This document shows, piece by piece, positions 44,961 to 58,109 of a DNA stretch of 64,000 nt (the first letter of the stretch is position 1; every line of letters begins with the position of its first letter). This DNA comes from Meghimatium bilineatum. Taxonomy: Eukaryota; Mollusca; Gastropoda; Stylommatophora; Philomycidae. The DNA lies in assembly GCA_034231615.1 (NCBI GenBank), contig CM067310.1, positions 6,078,010-6,142,009 of the forward strand. The letters are read 5' to 3'. The notes beneath the pieces were generated by a model. That model made no database searches. It saw only the letters and a program-made list of their open reading frames with translations, and was not told where the DNA came from. A program made the position numbers and the translations under genes.

Positions 44961-45515
44961 CAGATGGCAGATGTGAAACAGAAGTTAAAAGGAGAATAGG
45001 AATGGCTAAAAGTACCTTCAATGACATGAGGAAATTACTAATATCAAAACAAATTACAAACAAGTTAAAAATGAGAATTATAAAATGCTACATCTATTCC
45101 ATATTAATGTATGGCTCAGAAACATGGACACTAAATAAACAATTAGAAGACAAAATTGATGCCTTTGAGATGTGGGTATATAGAAGAATAGGGAGAAAAT
45201 AATGGAAATAGAAAAAACAAATAAAGAGGTGCTAAAAACACTGAATATGAAGAAGGAACTACTAAGAGAAATAAAGATCAGGCAAATAAAATACTTTGCA
45301 CACATTAAAAGACATGACACCTTATTGAAGACCTTACTTGAGGGTAAAGTCAAAGGGAAGCGAGCAAGAGGTAGGCAGAGATACAAATGGGAGAGTAACA
45401 TCACACGATGGACAAGTTACAGTCTAGCAGAGTGCACCACCAAGACATGAGACAGGAGATGTTGGAGATACGTTGCAGCCAACATTCGTTGCGGAGACGG
45501 CACTTGATGATGATG
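44961..45515 (+). mobile_element. RTE-type LINE, second copy (copy B)
   Basis: Same insertion as 6750-7304, with ATAACACATAG at 44950-44960 and 45516-45526. Confidence 0.9.
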
Positions 45516-45526
45516 ATAACACATAG

Positions 45527-47679
45527 AGGTCAATCTAACTTTAAAACGAAAGACATAAGTATTAGTATATGATACTATGACTCAGTTGAGTCGGTCGCCG
45601 CTGAATTTGGTTCTGTCTCGTCTGCCTTGTATTTTTTTATTTATTTACTTTTTTTAGCAGTCAACACTAATTTTGGTTGACATGTCTCTGTCTTTAATTA
45701 TGGTTGTTTTATTTTATTGCTGCTTATTTCATAATGTTTATAAAGGCCACTGTATGTTTATATATTTTTCAAGAAATGTATTAGGCCTACCCAATGATTC
45801 TTTACCTATTGAGTGATATTTTCAAGAATAACTCTAACTTGTTTGACCTTTCTTCATAAATTCATTACTATTTTATTTTGGATCAACTACGGATTAACTC
45901 CTCACCGCGACCTTTGTTTTAGTTTCGAAGTATTACCGGTAAACATTTCTTGATCTTTTTGTTTCTGTGTTGCTCCATCCGTTGCCAGTCTATCTTCCTC
46001 TTCATTTACTGATATGCCACAGTGGGATGATAACTAATAAGGGGGCAATAATTCGTTGAAACAAATTTATTGACAATTGTTCTTATTATCTCCCTTTGAT
46101 CGAAAACGTAAAACCACTGACAGTGCTATGTATGATAGATCAGTGGTCAGTACGGCTGGTGCGGGAACCAGAAAATTGAGTAAATATTAGTTGCACTGTT
46201 ATCTGACATGCACATCGTAAATGGGGACTAAGAACGTTTTTAGGGTTGAGTTGGCTAATCCATTTCATAGACGGTCAAGTGATCCAGTGATCCAGAAGTC
46301 AAAGGATATCTTAGTCAAAAGTGTAGCTCAAGGCTGGAGATGGATTTAGCTGATATGTCAAGGCCAACTATCATTTTGAAAAACAAAATCGATGCTATAG
46401 ATTCCTACATGTCTACAAGAATCATTACTTTCAATATTAAACGCATGCGGTTGCACAAATGTGGGTCCCACAAATTTCATACGAGACAAACCACCCGTGC
46501 AACAGAAAACCTTAATAGATGACATGCCGTTATATTGAGGCTCTCTTATGGAAGCTTGTATCGTGTCATCTATACAATTATATACCCCCTCTGAGTAGAA
46601 ATCTCCTTCAATAGGGATTGCACTAAGCGGAAAGCTGAAGTCCCCTGAGTATAAAAGAAAGCTCAGAAACCCATCCCACTGCACATCTAATAGGCACATC
46701 TAATGTAAGATCTAATAGGCCGGGCAACACAAGGACAGTTTCTATTGGAAATTAAGTTTATTTAGCTACCATTGCTTTCAGATTGCTCACTAGAAACAAA
46801 TTGTCAGACTTTCTTTTTTTTTTAAATTCAAAATACACAGGTATGCTGTGTTGGAAATCTAATTTATTCATTATATGATTCCCTGACAGAAGACCCATGA
46901 CAATCACATAATATTCTGAATTTATTTAATACGTCTACAGAAAATACGTTATGACCACTGATCTATGTATAAATAGATTTAAGCCTTTACACTCGCCTGT
47001 GCTTAGTGTTACCATGCACCATATAAAAAAGAATGACAAACTCGCAAACATGATCACATTTCTCTCGTTTGTACGAAGCTATACCAAGTGTATTGATTCA
47101 AACATGTGACACGTTCGTTATATGCCTATCAGTAAACTGGTAGAAACGGGACACGTCAAAACCAGGCGAGATATCAAACAGCGATGTGAAGCCACAAAAT
47201 TTCCCACGAGTCCGTAACTAACATATATATCTGCCATTCATATAAACAAATTATATAACAAATATTTTTGTTATTTTAGTGAGAAATATGTTTTTAAAAT
47301 ATTGTCAAAATATTCAAGTCAAAATAATCTGAATTTGCTTTTTAAAAAAATAATTAACACAATATATGTTTTTATATTGTGAATTTGCGTTATTGTTGAA
47401 ATAAATGTTCCATTAAGTTTTTAAAACTCATAAATTGCAATTTCAATTTTTTTCCTCAGAAATTAAAAAAAATCGTTTTCTTGTATTAACGAAATTCTAA
47501 TATGATAATTAAGAACTTGAGTCATTAAAAACTATACATTATCACTATGTATCAAAATACTTATTCTTTACTTTTTAAAAAAAAATAATTCTTCAAAAAA
47601 TGCATTCTGTCCAATAAAACAAAATATTACTAAACATTAAAATACATTTAAGTGGAATCGTGTACATTTAACTGATACT
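45527..47679. other. AT-rich spacer (copy B)
   Basis: It corresponds to 7316-9467, almost unchanged. No gene was recognised. Confidence 0.5.
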
Positions 47680-47689
47680 ACATATATTT

Positions 47690-48066
47690 TTAAAATAAAC
47701 AAACTGGAAAGTGGGAGATTGGAGGCAACAGAGATGTGGTTCTACAGAAGAATGCTGAGAATACCATGGACTGCCAGAAAAACTAATGTAGAGGTGTTAA
47801 AAGAGTTAAATGCGAAACGGATCTTAATCAACAATATAAGAAAAAGGCAATCTTCTTTTTTTTGGCCACTTCATGAGACAGGCAGGTTTAGAGAACATAA
47901 TCACAACAGGCAAGATTGAAGGCACCAGAGACAGCGTGAGAAAATATTAGACAGTTTGAGAACCTGGCACGGCAAAGAAACAACAACGACTTTGATACAT
48001 AATACTGTGGAGCTGTGGAATGACCGCCTACGCCACCCGGTATGGCACCTGATGATGATGATGATG
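47690..48066 (+). mobile_element. RTE-type LINE 3' fragment (copy B)
   Basis: Same insertion as 9478-9845, with ACATATATTT at 47680-47689 and 48067-48076. The (TGA)n tail is longer than in copy A. Confidence 0.9.
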
Positions 48067-48099
48067 ACATATATTTCAGAGTTTTAAAAATGACAAAAA

Positions 48100-48485
48100 A
48101 GTCGAGTGAAGCACTTTCTAAGCAGCTCTCCTACGCCCCCGTAATCCTCTTTCGAGGCGGTATGACATAGCAGGCGCCGACATTCGAAAGCCACTCGGAC
48201 GCTAAGTATAGCTCACCACTTAGCTGAGCACGTTTATGCTGTTAACATTCCGTACGACCGAAAACTTCACCCCGGTGACTTCGTCCTGTGTTAACATGTC
48301 ATATGGGGAGGAACCAGCCTAGATCCCAAGCGGTACTGTGACGAGCGAGCTGACTCGACACTGGCTGAACCTTGACCCCGCGGTGGAGTCTAAGACATGC
48401 GAACGGACTACTGACACTAGTTCCCATACAAAGTCAAGAGCCAACTTTTGTATTAAGTTCCGCGGGGAACCTGAACCTTATACGG
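48100..48485. other. GC-rich island (copy B)
   Basis: Nearly identical to 9879-10265. Confidence 0.4.
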
Positions 48486-49434
48486 ACATTATTCCTTAAA
48501 CTTCAAAATCTTATGTGCCACACATTTTGTTACCCATGACAACAGTGAGGGAAGATTGTCGCGCATATTGCTTTCAAAAAACGTTTTTATAAATAGGAGA
48601 ACGGGGAAAAGTTACATACAATCTCGCAAAATAAATTATAGTTGTTCATTTAAATGATATTGCCAATTGTCAGATCAAAATTTGTGTGTTTTGATGATTT
48701 ATTAATATCTCATACTTATTACCACCCTTGATTTTGGAGTGTATGCCCGGCTATGTCCCTTGGTAAATAAATGCTACTATCTTTAACTTCCGGTTCAAAT
48801 AATGCAGGTATGTTTTTGTTTTGCTAAATCAAGAACTGGTTGATCTTTAACACATTAATATCGTAAAAATTAAATATCTGTGTATAGAAATGGATTCAAT
48901 GATTTCCATATTTACATCATGATTCGTTCAAGCTTATTTAATTCGACAAAGAAGATCTAAAGCACATTTTAATGAAACGAGAGACATGGGAAATCTTCTG
49001 TTATTTGTCATAACATAATTTGTTATAGACTGCACTACTGTATACTAGTTAGGTGCTTGTACAGAATTTTCAGAATTGTGCTACATAATTACAAATAATA
49101 TAGTTAGATACTAAGATAGCCCTTAGAAATGCAAGTCAACGATACCTCAATCACGTCTGTACGTCAACCCTGAAAAAAGATAACGTATTTTTTTCGAATT
49201 AATTTCACATCAAAATATTTTACATGAAACTTGAAACATAAATATAGGAAAATATAAATAAAACTTGTGACCACAAAATGTAGCTAAGCTGATAATTTCT
49301 CAATTATCTTTGTTATTTTAAATAATTCAAGTATTACAACCCACAAACTACATTTTTTTGTTCATGAAGACAGGACACACGCCAACACATCTATTCAAAA
49401 TTGTTCCCATTTCTGTAATTTTTAGGTATTTATA
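48486..49434. other. AT-rich spacer (copy B)
   Basis: It corresponds to 10266-11179, with several small indels. Confidence 0.5.
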
Positions 49435-51945
49435 AGGATTTAATTAAATACCACAGACATTATATTTTGTTGGCAAAGGCAAGACGCATCTGTTGATACT
49501 ATTTCTATAATTTTTAGGTGCGAGCAGAACTAATTAATATTAAAAACGGCAGCAAATTAGCATAATTAAAATGAAAATAAATTATGAAACTATTAAATAT
49601 AATTAAATACCACAGAAATTATATATATTTGTGTTGGCAAAGGCAAGACGCAACTGTTGATTCTATTTCTATAATTTTTAGGCGCGCACAGAACTAAATA
49701 ATATTAAAAATAGCAGAAAATGAGCATAATTAAAATGAAAATAAATTATCAAACTATTGAATCATTGGCGCAAATAAAACGGCAAAACAACGCATTCCAT
49801 TCTCTGGACTACATCCTACTGGAGATCTAGTAGTCCTGCTACAAGAGAGATCCAATGGGAGTTTGAGAATGAAAGCTGAAGAAGAAGAAGAAACTATTGA
49901 ATATAATTAAATAAAACAGAAATTATATATATTTGTGTTGGCAAAAGCAAGACGCAACTGTTGATCCTATTTCTATAATTTTTAGGTGTGCGCAGAACTA
50001 ATTAATATTAAAAATGGCAGCAAATTAGCATAATTAAAATGAAAATAAATTATGAAACTATTGAATATAATTAAATAAAACAGAAATTATATATATTTGT
50101 GTTGGAAAAGGCAAGACGCAACTGTTGATCCTATTTCTATAATTTTTAGGTGCGAGCAGAACTAATTAATATTAAAAACGGCAGCAAATTAGCATAATCA
50201 AAATGAAAGTAAATTATGAAACTATTAAATATAATTAAATACCACAGAAATTATATATATTTGTGTTGGCAAAAGCAAGACGCAACTGTTGATCCTATTT
50301 CTATTATTTTTAGGCGCGCACAGAACTAAATAATATTAAAAATGGCAGAAAATGAGCATAATTAAAATGAAAATAAATTATCAAACTATTTAATATAATT
50401 CAATAAAACAGAAATTTCTATACTCTTTACGTGCGCACAGAACTAAGTAATATTAAAAATGGCAGCAAATTAGCATAATTTAAATGAAAATTATCAAACT
50501 ATTGAATATAATTTAAATACAACAGAAATTATATATATTTGTGTTGGCAAAGGCAAGACGCAACTGTTGATCCTATTTCTATAATTTTTAGGCGCGCACA
50601 GAACTAAATAATATTAAAAATAGCAGAAAATGAGCATAATTAAAATGAAAATAAATTATCAAACTATTGAATCATTGGCGCAAATAAAACTGCGACACAA
50701 CACATTCCATTCTCTGGACTACATCCTACTGGAAATCTAGTAGTCCTGCTACAAGAGAGATCCAATGGGAGTTTGAGAATGAAAGCTGAAGAAGAAGAAG
50801 AAACTATTGAATATAATTAAATACCACAGAAATTATATATATTTGTGTTGGCAAAGGCAAGACGCAACTGTTGATCCTATTTCTATAATTTTTAGGCGCG
50901 CACAGAACTAAATAATATTAAAAATGGCAGAAAATGAGCATAATTAAAATGAAAATAAATTATCAAACTATTTAATATAATTAAATAAAACAGAAATTAT
51001 ATATATTTGTGTTGGCAAAGGCAAGACGCATCTGTTGACCCTATTTCTATACTCTTTAGGTGCGCGCAGAACTAAGTAATATTAAAAATGGCAGCAAATT
51101 AGCATAATTTAAATGAAAATTATCAAACTATTGAATATAATTTAAATACAACAGAAATTATATATATTTGTGTTGGCAAAGGCAAGACGCAACTGTTGAT
51201 CCTATTTCTATAATTTTTAGGTGTGAGCAGAACTAATTAATATTAAAAACGGCAGCAAATTAGCATAATTAAAATTAAAATAAATTATCAAACTATTGAA
51301 TCATTGGCGCAAATAAACCGGCGACACAACGCATTCCATTCTCTGGACTACATCCTACTGGAGATCTAGTAGTCCTGCTACAGGAGAGATCCAATGGGAG
51401 TTTGAGAATGAAAGCTGAAGAAGTAGAAGAAACTATTGAATATAATTAAATACAACAGAAATTATATATATTTGTGTTGGCAAAAGCAAGATGCAACTGT
51501 TGATCCTATTTCTATAATTTTTAGGCGCGAACAGAACTAAATAATATTAAAAATGGCAGAAAATGAGCATAATTAAAATGAAAATAAATTATCAAACTAT
51601 TGAATCATTGGCGCAAATAAAACGGCAAAACAACGCATTCCATTCTCTGGACTACATCCTACTGGAGATCTAGTAGTCCTGCTACAAGAGAGATCCAATG
51701 GGAGTTTGAGAATGAAAGCTGAAGAAGAAGAAGAAACTATTGAATATAATTAAATACAACAGAAATTATATATATTTGTGTTGGCAAAAGCAAGACGCAA
51801 CTGTTGATCCTATTTCTATAATTTTTAGGTGTGCGCAGAACTAATTAATATTAAAAATGTCAGCAAATTAGCATAATTAAAATGAAAATAAATTATCAAA
51901 CTATTGAATATAATTTAAATAGCACAGAAATTATAAATGCTAATT
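49435..51945. repeat. Satellite array with embedded SINE-B (copy B)
   Basis: Same monomer as 11180-14728. SINE-B copies lie at 49763-49890, 50673-50800, 51302-51429 and 51606-51733, each flanked by AAACTATTGAAT. Spacings are 910, 629 and 304 bases, unlike the 957-base periodicity of copy A, so the array was rearranged after the blocks separated. Confidence 0.93.
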
Positions 51946-52195
51946 TGCTAAAACCCAAAAGAGGTGATCAGGAGTTTAATAGCTTGGTGTTTCTTCCTAG
52001 ATCTTTTGATTTTAATATTAGTACGGTTGGTAAATGTGCTAGCTGCAACTGCTATACGTGTATTTATTTCTTTCACTGAGATTCCATCAACAAACATTCG
52101 GCTACCCAAGTAATTAAAGTTGGAGACTTTTTCTAGTATTTGGTTGTTTACTGAGATGTTATTTGTTGAACTGGTAAATTCCATGATTTTTGATT
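51944..52195 (-). mobile_element. RTE-like LINE reverse transcriptase fragment (copy B)
   Basis: Same as 14735-14990, with a few substitutions. Confidence 0.75.
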
Positions 52196-52893
52196 TATCT
52201 GAAAATATGAGAAAAATCTGGCTTTGGGTTTATTATAACTATTGATATTGAGAGTTCTCACAGAGCACAATGGGAAATACAGAATAATTGCTTCCAGTAT
52301 GGTGATGGAGGTTGAAGTCAATACTATAAGTCTTTAATGCTTTATGGTTTACAACTTGTCTGTGATAGCTGCTCCTTTTGACAATATGCGAATGAACGAA
52401 ATATTCAGAACATCCATTGTCAAAACTATAACTATTTATAAACTTCTGGGTATCACTTGGATCCATTTCCCTGGACGTTCTGACATTCGTAGTAATAAGA
52501 GAATAGGCAGACTTGCATCTGTGAATTTAAGATAGACACTGGTGGTGTACTGAAGTTTGTGGTCACTTGCTGGAGTGAACACTGGGATAGATGAGGTATC
52601 CATGTTGCATCCAAGGCAATATCATATTATTTATGGTATAAATATAGCTGAGAACATGTCGAGTAGAATTAAGAGGGTTTATCCAGCTAGCTAGCCATAG
52701 GGACTATTGGCATTTATATCTTTTGATATCTTCTGAAGGAGATGAAGAATTGTGGGTTTGCTGAAAGTTCATTGACTTGGGTTAACCAATAACTTCATTT
52801 ATGTGACATTTCTTTAGCAGAACATCATCAAACAATGCTACTCTCAATTCTGTGCAACCATCATAGTTTCTCCAGTGTCATATTAAGGAGGCC
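52196..52893. other. Spacer (copy B)
   Basis: It corresponds to 14991-15684; nothing was recognised. Confidence 0.35.
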
Positions 52894-53155
52894 CTTTTCT
52901 TTTGCGTTTTTCTCAAAACTCCTTTATATTAACAGGATGTAGTCTGGAGAATTAAATGCACTGTGTCATAGCTTGCAGTTTGGCTGTGATATCTTTGCCA
53001 TTTGACCTGACACATTTGACTTTAGCATGGCTTCTGCATCACTTGACCCTCTAAGGGATGTGACAGCCAACTCCATCCCCAAAAACTCTTACGACATGCA
53101 TTTCATGTGATAGTTTCACTATTATTTTCTCCCCTTTCAGACCAGGCAATATGGG
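52894..53155 (-). mobile_element. SINE-A, old copy (copy B)
   Basis: Same as 15685-15945. Confidence 0.75.
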
Positions 53156-53513
53156 TGAAGAAGGTCCTTTTCCAGAGTCCTTTTTGCCTATTCATTTATT
53201 ACTATAGATTAACGCCGGTCTGTCAATATTTGTTTTAAATAATACTGGAACTCTAATCTCAATAGCTAAGGACCTGATGCTTAAGATTGTCTGCATGTTT
53301 TGAAATGTATGATGTTTTATATGCCCATTTTTGTATTATTGAAGTAAATGTTAAATGTCTGCATTAAATGAATCATCAGTCCACAGACACAAGTCTTCAA
53401 GTAAAAAGTACAAAGAGGAGTTTGTTGGAGGTCGTAGAAGCTCAAATTCAAGGTAGTAACAATATCAGTGTGTTTGTTATCCTCTATTTTGTTATATTTC
53501 TTATACTATATAT

Positions 53514-53709
53514 TCATCAAAGACTGGTAACATTACCTCTGTGTCCATGTGGGTAGACAGCGGAACATATCCTGCAAGACTGCATTTCACTAAATCAATT
53601 AAAGGAGGAACACTGGCCTATAGAGACGGATATCTACAGAAATCTGTTAATTAATTTTGGCAGACCATCTGACCAAGTTGGCAGATGTTTTTTTCTCACA
53701 TTTTGATAC
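53514..53709 (+). mobile_element. I-type LINE C-terminal fragment (copy B)
   Basis: Same as 16305-16500 (TAEHILQDCISLNQLKEE). Confidence 0.7.
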
Positions 53710-53984
53710 AGACGACATAAGACCACAGAGTTAGATGAATCCATTCGATTGGAGCGTTTTCTAGTGCTCTTTGTGCACTCATCTTCTATATTCGTTCTTA
53801 AACTCCTGCAGATTAGCAGGATGTAATCTGAAGACTGCAGGATCATCCTGTCATTTTCGTCTGTCATAGTCGATAATGACGATTTGGGATCAACTGTAAA
53901 AAGTAACGGTAATATGAGTTATGAACCAGTGTCTCATGTCCCATAACTGCTCAGCTGTCTAGTCAGTAGTTGACCAGAAACCCC

Positions 53985-54140
53985 CATCAAAGATGGATGT
54001 GTCAGATTTTTAGTACAAATAAAACTGCGACACGACGCATTTCCATTCTCTGGACTAAATTGTGCTGGAAATCTAGTACGACCATTGTCCTGCTACAAGA
54101 GAGAACCAGCTGGAGTTTGAGAATGAACAGTGAAGAAAAA
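53985..54140 (+). mobile_element. SINE-B (copy B)
   Basis: Same as 16775-16930. Confidence 0.75.
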
Positions 54141-54309
54141 GACCAGAAACTGCCTGAACAGGGTCGTCGACCACACTTGCTAAATAAATATGGCACCTTT
54201 CCTCAACCTTCCCAGAGTTTGGTCCCTGGAACCCAACTTCCTGATGTCTGGTTTAACCATGGGAGTCATTTTTATTTCAAACCATGGATAATGAATGGAC
54301 CCATGTGAC

Positions 54310-54452
54310 CCACAAAGCCATACTAAATTGGATATGTTGTGCTGAAAGGAGCAGATATCTCAGACAGGCTGTAAACCTTGATTTGACAGATTCTGTTCTC
54401 CAGCATACATCCTGCTAGTTTACAGAAGTTTGAGAGTGAATGCAGAAGAAGT
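54310..54452 (+). mobile_element. SINE-A 3' half
   Basis: It has GATATCTCAGACAGGCTG, TAAACCTTGATTTGACAG and GAGAGTGAATGCAGAAGAAG. It lies just outside block B. Confidence 0.65.
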
Positions 54453-54529
54453 GACGTATCATGTCTGGAATGTATGCATACCAAATGTTTACAGCGCTCA
54501 TAGATTTTAAAGAATTGTCTGATTATAAT

Positions 54530-55105
54530 TTTTTAATAGTTTGTGACATCATTGCAGAATGTAATTGTTTAGTAGTTTGTGACATCATTGCAGAATGCAA
54601 TTGTTTAGTAGTTTGTGACATTGCAGAATGTAATTGTTTAGTAGTTTGTGACATCATTGCAGAATGCAATTGTTTAGTAGTTTGTGACATTGCAGAATGC
54701 AATTGTTTAGTAGTTTGTGATATCATTGCAGAATGCAATTGTTTAGTAGTTTGTGACATCATTGCAGAATGCAATTTTTTAGTAGTTTGTGACATCATTG
54801 CAGAATGCAATTTTTTAGTAGTTTGTGACATCATTGCAGAATGTAATTGTTTAGTAGTTTGTGACATTGCAGAATGCAATTGTTTAGTAGTTTGTGACAT
54901 TGCAGAATGCAATTATTTAGTAGTTTGTGACATCATTGCAGAATGCAATTGTTTAGTAGTTTGTGACATTGCAGAATGCAATTGTTTAGTAGTTTGTGAC
55001 ATCATTGCAGAATGCAATTGTTTAGTAGTTTGTGACATCATTGCAGAATGCAATTTTTTAGTAGTTTGTGACATCATTGCAGAATGCAATTGTTTAGTAG
55101 TTTGA
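54530..55105. repeat. 33/36-bp minisatellite, about 16 copies
   Basis: Units contain TTTAGTAGTTTGTGACATC and ATTGCAGAATGCAATTG. Two unit types alternate, 36 and 33 bases, differing by one CAT. Both are multiples of three, so long frames stay open on both strands (a 12- or 11-residue repeat LVVCDIIAECN on plus, MMSQTTKQLHSA on minus). No gene is inferred. Confidence 0.95.
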
Positions 55106-55359
55106 AGCCAGTAGAAATAATAAACAAAAATAAGAACACAATTTTTGAAACACAGACTTATAGTAGAAGGGGGGGGGGGGGTGGGGTGAGGATAGGGATT
55201 AGAATTAGTTGTAGATAAAGGTAGATCACATGGCAGCAACCTGCCATTGTGGATGAATATAACTTCATGTACTAAGTCGCAGTAACTATTAGGTGGGGTG
55301 ACCAGTTCCCTTTCTTGCTGTCTTTATCTCCCCTAAATCATGTGTCAGGTGACACATAA
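55106..55359. other. Spacer between minisatellite and Polinton
   Basis: It contains a G-run at about 55168-55181 and an inverted repeat, ATGTGTCA-GG-TGACACAT, at 55340-55357, close to where the AT-rich Polinton-like sequence begins. Confidence 0.4.
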
Positions 55360-56220
55360 TGTACCCACTAGACCCCCCTATAACTTTTTTTCCGAAAAAA
55401 TTAATATTTTAAAATAGGGTACCCACCAATAATAATTTTTTAATATTTTTGAAAATAAAAATTAGGGATAAATAGTATAAACATTTATGTGTAATATTAA
55501 AATAATAATTTTTTTCGTTAATTAAAAATAGGGATAAATAGTATTAACATATTTGTATAATTTTGAAATATTTTAAAATAATTATTTAATAATTTCGAAA
55601 ATAAAAATTAAGGATAAATAGTATAAACATGTATGTGTAATTTTTTTAAAAATTACAAAAAAAGGGAAAAATAAATATATACAGTTTGCGTAATATTACA
55701 ATAATAATTTTTTCTAAACATAATATTATGTTTGTGTAATATTAAAATAATAATTTTTTTCGTTAATTAAAAATAGGGATAAATAGTATTAACATATTTG
55801 TATAATTTTGAAATATTTTAAAATAATTTTTTAATAATTTCGAAAATAAAAATTAAGGATAAATAGTATAAACATTTATGTGTAATTTTTTTTTAAATTA
55901 CAAAAAAGGGAAAAATAAATATATACAGTTCGCGTAATATTACAATAATAATTTTTTCTAAAAATAATATTATGTTTGTGTAATATTACAATAATAATTT
56001 TTTTTTTAAATAAATAAATAAATTTATCATTAAAAGAGTAATACAGAATAATTATCTTTTTAAAATACTAATATTAAAACCTTGTCTTCTGAAATTCTTG
56101 CTTATAAAAACTACCTATAATTTCTTCCCCCCATTAAATCTTGTATTTTATAAGTAATAGGATTTGTGTGTAATATTTCACTAATAACAAATATTTCTGA
56201 AGTCCATTTAGGTGTATATC
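55360..56220. repeat. Polinton left non-coding region with 242-bp duplication
   Basis: Very AT-rich. A segment of about 240 bases (from about 55521) is repeated once directly (from about 55767), with blocks such as AAAAATAGGGATAAATAGTA and GGGAAAAATAAATATATACA. No ORF. Confidence 0.7.
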
Positions 56221-56239
56221 CTTTTTCAAAAAACTTTTT

Positions 56240-56870
56240 CTATTTGTTATTCTCTCCCATTTTAAATACAGGTTTAGATAGTCTTTCTTCCTCTTCACCG
56301 TATAAATTATTATAAACTATTTTTTCATTTTCTTTTTTACTACCTTCAACAGGAGTCATTTTTATTGAAGAATGTTTAGTGTTATTATAAATATTAACTA
56401 GTTCATCTAAAACATTATAATATTTTGTGGTATTATTAGCAGTAACATATTTAAACATCTTTTGTTTCATAGTTCCATTCCATCTTTCAACAACACAACT
56501 TTTTTCTTCATTTTCTGTAGAATACATTTCAATATCTTTAATTTTTAAAAGATCTTTAAAAGTTTTATTATAAAATTCTTTACCTCGGTCAACCCATAAA
56601 AATAAAGGTTTCCTTCCTTCTTTAAATATATGTTTAAATGCTTCAACAACACTTTCACCACTTTTATTTTTTAATGGGATCATCCATCCATATTTACTAA
56701 ATGCATCTATAACAGCAAGAATAAATTTATATCCCTTATTTTCTTTTGAATATGATGACATATCTACTAAATCAGCTGCCCAAGTTTCATCTATACTATT
56801 AATATAGACTCTTCTCTTTTTAAATTTGGTAACAATAGGTTTATGTAATTCATCTGCTAAATCACTACTG
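56240..56870 (-). pseudogene. Polinton integrase (retroviral-type rve core)
   Basis: The minus-strand frame contains the integrase core of the Polinton type: FILAVIDAFSKYGWMIPLK holds the first catalytic Asp, FLWVDRGKEFYNKTF the second, and the Glu lies in CVVERWNGTMKQKMF. The motif ADLVDMSSYSKENKGYKF leads into the core, as in other Polinton integrases. Such an integrase inserts the element's DNA. It lies directly downstream of the phospholipase-like region on the same strand. Part of a broken element. Confidence 0.88.
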
Positions 56871-57316
56871 AATTTTGTGAGGCTGTTTTTTGAAAATTTT
56901 CCATCCCTAATGCAATCTTTCCTTTTATAATACTACCAACAATTCCTTTTTCTATTCTTTCTCTTATAGTAGGATTTAAAATATTTAAATCTTGTAACAT
57001 TTTTTTATCACAAACTTCATTTCTAGTTTTTCTATCTTCATTTTGTAAATAACAAATATCATGATTCATTGAAGCTTCATCAACTCTATTAATTGGTTTA
57101 CTCCATTCTTTAGTAGTAAAATCAGGATTTAATCCTTTTTTTAAAATTAGTTCCAGGACCTGTAAAATTATAACCTGGTAAATGTAATTCAATTGGAAGT
57201 TTATTAATTATACTATTTAAATTACCACCATAAAGATTACTATCATACCATTCTTCAGAAGCTTTAATAAATTTATTTTTTACAGTTCCACAAATAACAC
57301 ATTTTCCTTTTAACAT
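56870..57316 (-). pseudogene. Polinton-type phospholipase A2-like protein, broken
   Basis: This region begins with a CxxC motif (KCVICGTVKNKFIKA), followed by LPGYNFTGPGT, a calcium-loop-like motif, and DEASMNHDICY, which has the HDxxY catalytic signature of the parvovirus-type phospholipase A2-like domain. Proteins of this layout are known from Polintons, adintoviruses and parvovirus capsids, where the activity helps membrane crossing. The region is broken in this copy. Confidence 0.8.
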
Positions 57317-57418
57317 ATTTGTATTATTTTTACTTTTTCCTTATTCTAAATCTGAAGTATATGTTCTCTTTTTACATTTTACACTATACAACTCTGTTGA
57401 TATTTCTGTCATTTTATA

Positions 57419-57810
57419 ATGATAGAAATAGATAATCGACCACAGGGAGTTTCACTCAATTTACCTAATGAACCTCTTTCAAATTTTCAACTTTTAGATG
57501 CAGTTAAAAAATTAAAAATACCAAATTTTAGAGGTGTGTTTATTAGAACTGAATTACCTAAAAAATCTAGAAAAAAAGAATGTGGAATTATGAATTTAGA
57601 TGGTGATTTAACTGATGAAACTAAAGGTACTCATTGGACTGCGTTGTATAAAGACCGTAATAAAAAAATATATTTTGATAGTTTTGGTATTCAACCACCA
57701 TTAGAAATAATAGATTATCTTCGTGAAAAACCAGGTGATATTATATTGATCAAATACAATCTTTTAATACAGTAATTTGGGGACATTTATGTTTACAGTT
57801 TTTATTAAAT
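57419..57810 (+). pseudogene. Polinton adenain-like cysteine protease, broken
   Basis: The plus-strand frame has LSNFQLLDAVKKLKIPNFRG, then GTHWTALYKD with the catalytic His and KIYFDSFGIQPPLEI with the partner acidic residue, as in the Polinton and adenovirus maturation protease family. Its role in intact elements is processing of structural proteins. It is transcribed away from the phospholipase-like region, so the 100-base gap between them may be a two-way promoter. The copy is broken. Confidence 0.85.
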
Positions 57811-57833
57811 ATAAATTAAAAAATAATTAAAAA

Positions 57834-58109
57834 ATGACCGAAATAAAAAAAGAAGAATATTTGTTCTGTGATAAAATTATTAATCCTTATAAAGATGACA
57901 AAGCTAAAGTTATATTAGGTAAAGTTATTTTATCTCAAAGTCAGATTGATGATTTAAAATATAAAGGTGATAGTTTATCTACAGATGAACAATATGAAAT
58001 ATTAGATAAATATAAAGGTGATGAAAAATGGAATTATATTATGAGTGGTCATAAAATAAGAGATTATATATTTAATTACTTTATTATTAGTACCCATAAG
58101 GCAAACTAG
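57834..58109 (+). CDS. Unknown small Polinton ORF
   Basis: 91 codons, starting MTEIKKEEYLFCDKIINPY, Lys- and Asp-rich. No domain was recognised. It follows the protease on the same strand and overlaps the end of the polymerase region on the other strand by a few bases. Confidence 0.5.
   Translation: MTEIKKEEYLFCDKIINPYKDDKAKVILGKVILSQSQIDDLKYKGDSLSTDEQYEILDKYKGDEKWNYIMSGHKIRDYIFNYFIISTHKAN

Larger units (their letters stand above)
37911..54184 (+). repeat. Segmental duplication, copy B
   Basis: Direct copy of 1-16979. It is more complete in LINE ORF1 (no 90-base deletion), has a longer 14-bp satellite and a shorter 160-bp array. Homology ends at 54184, where copy A switches into a LINE tail. 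Unlike copy A, it continues there with sequence that has no LINE. Confidence 0.95.

Noticed and set aside
54461-55105. A 214-codon Cys-rich repeat protein gene
   Set aside because: It is only a minisatellite with units divisible by three; frames are open on both strands and there is no gene context.
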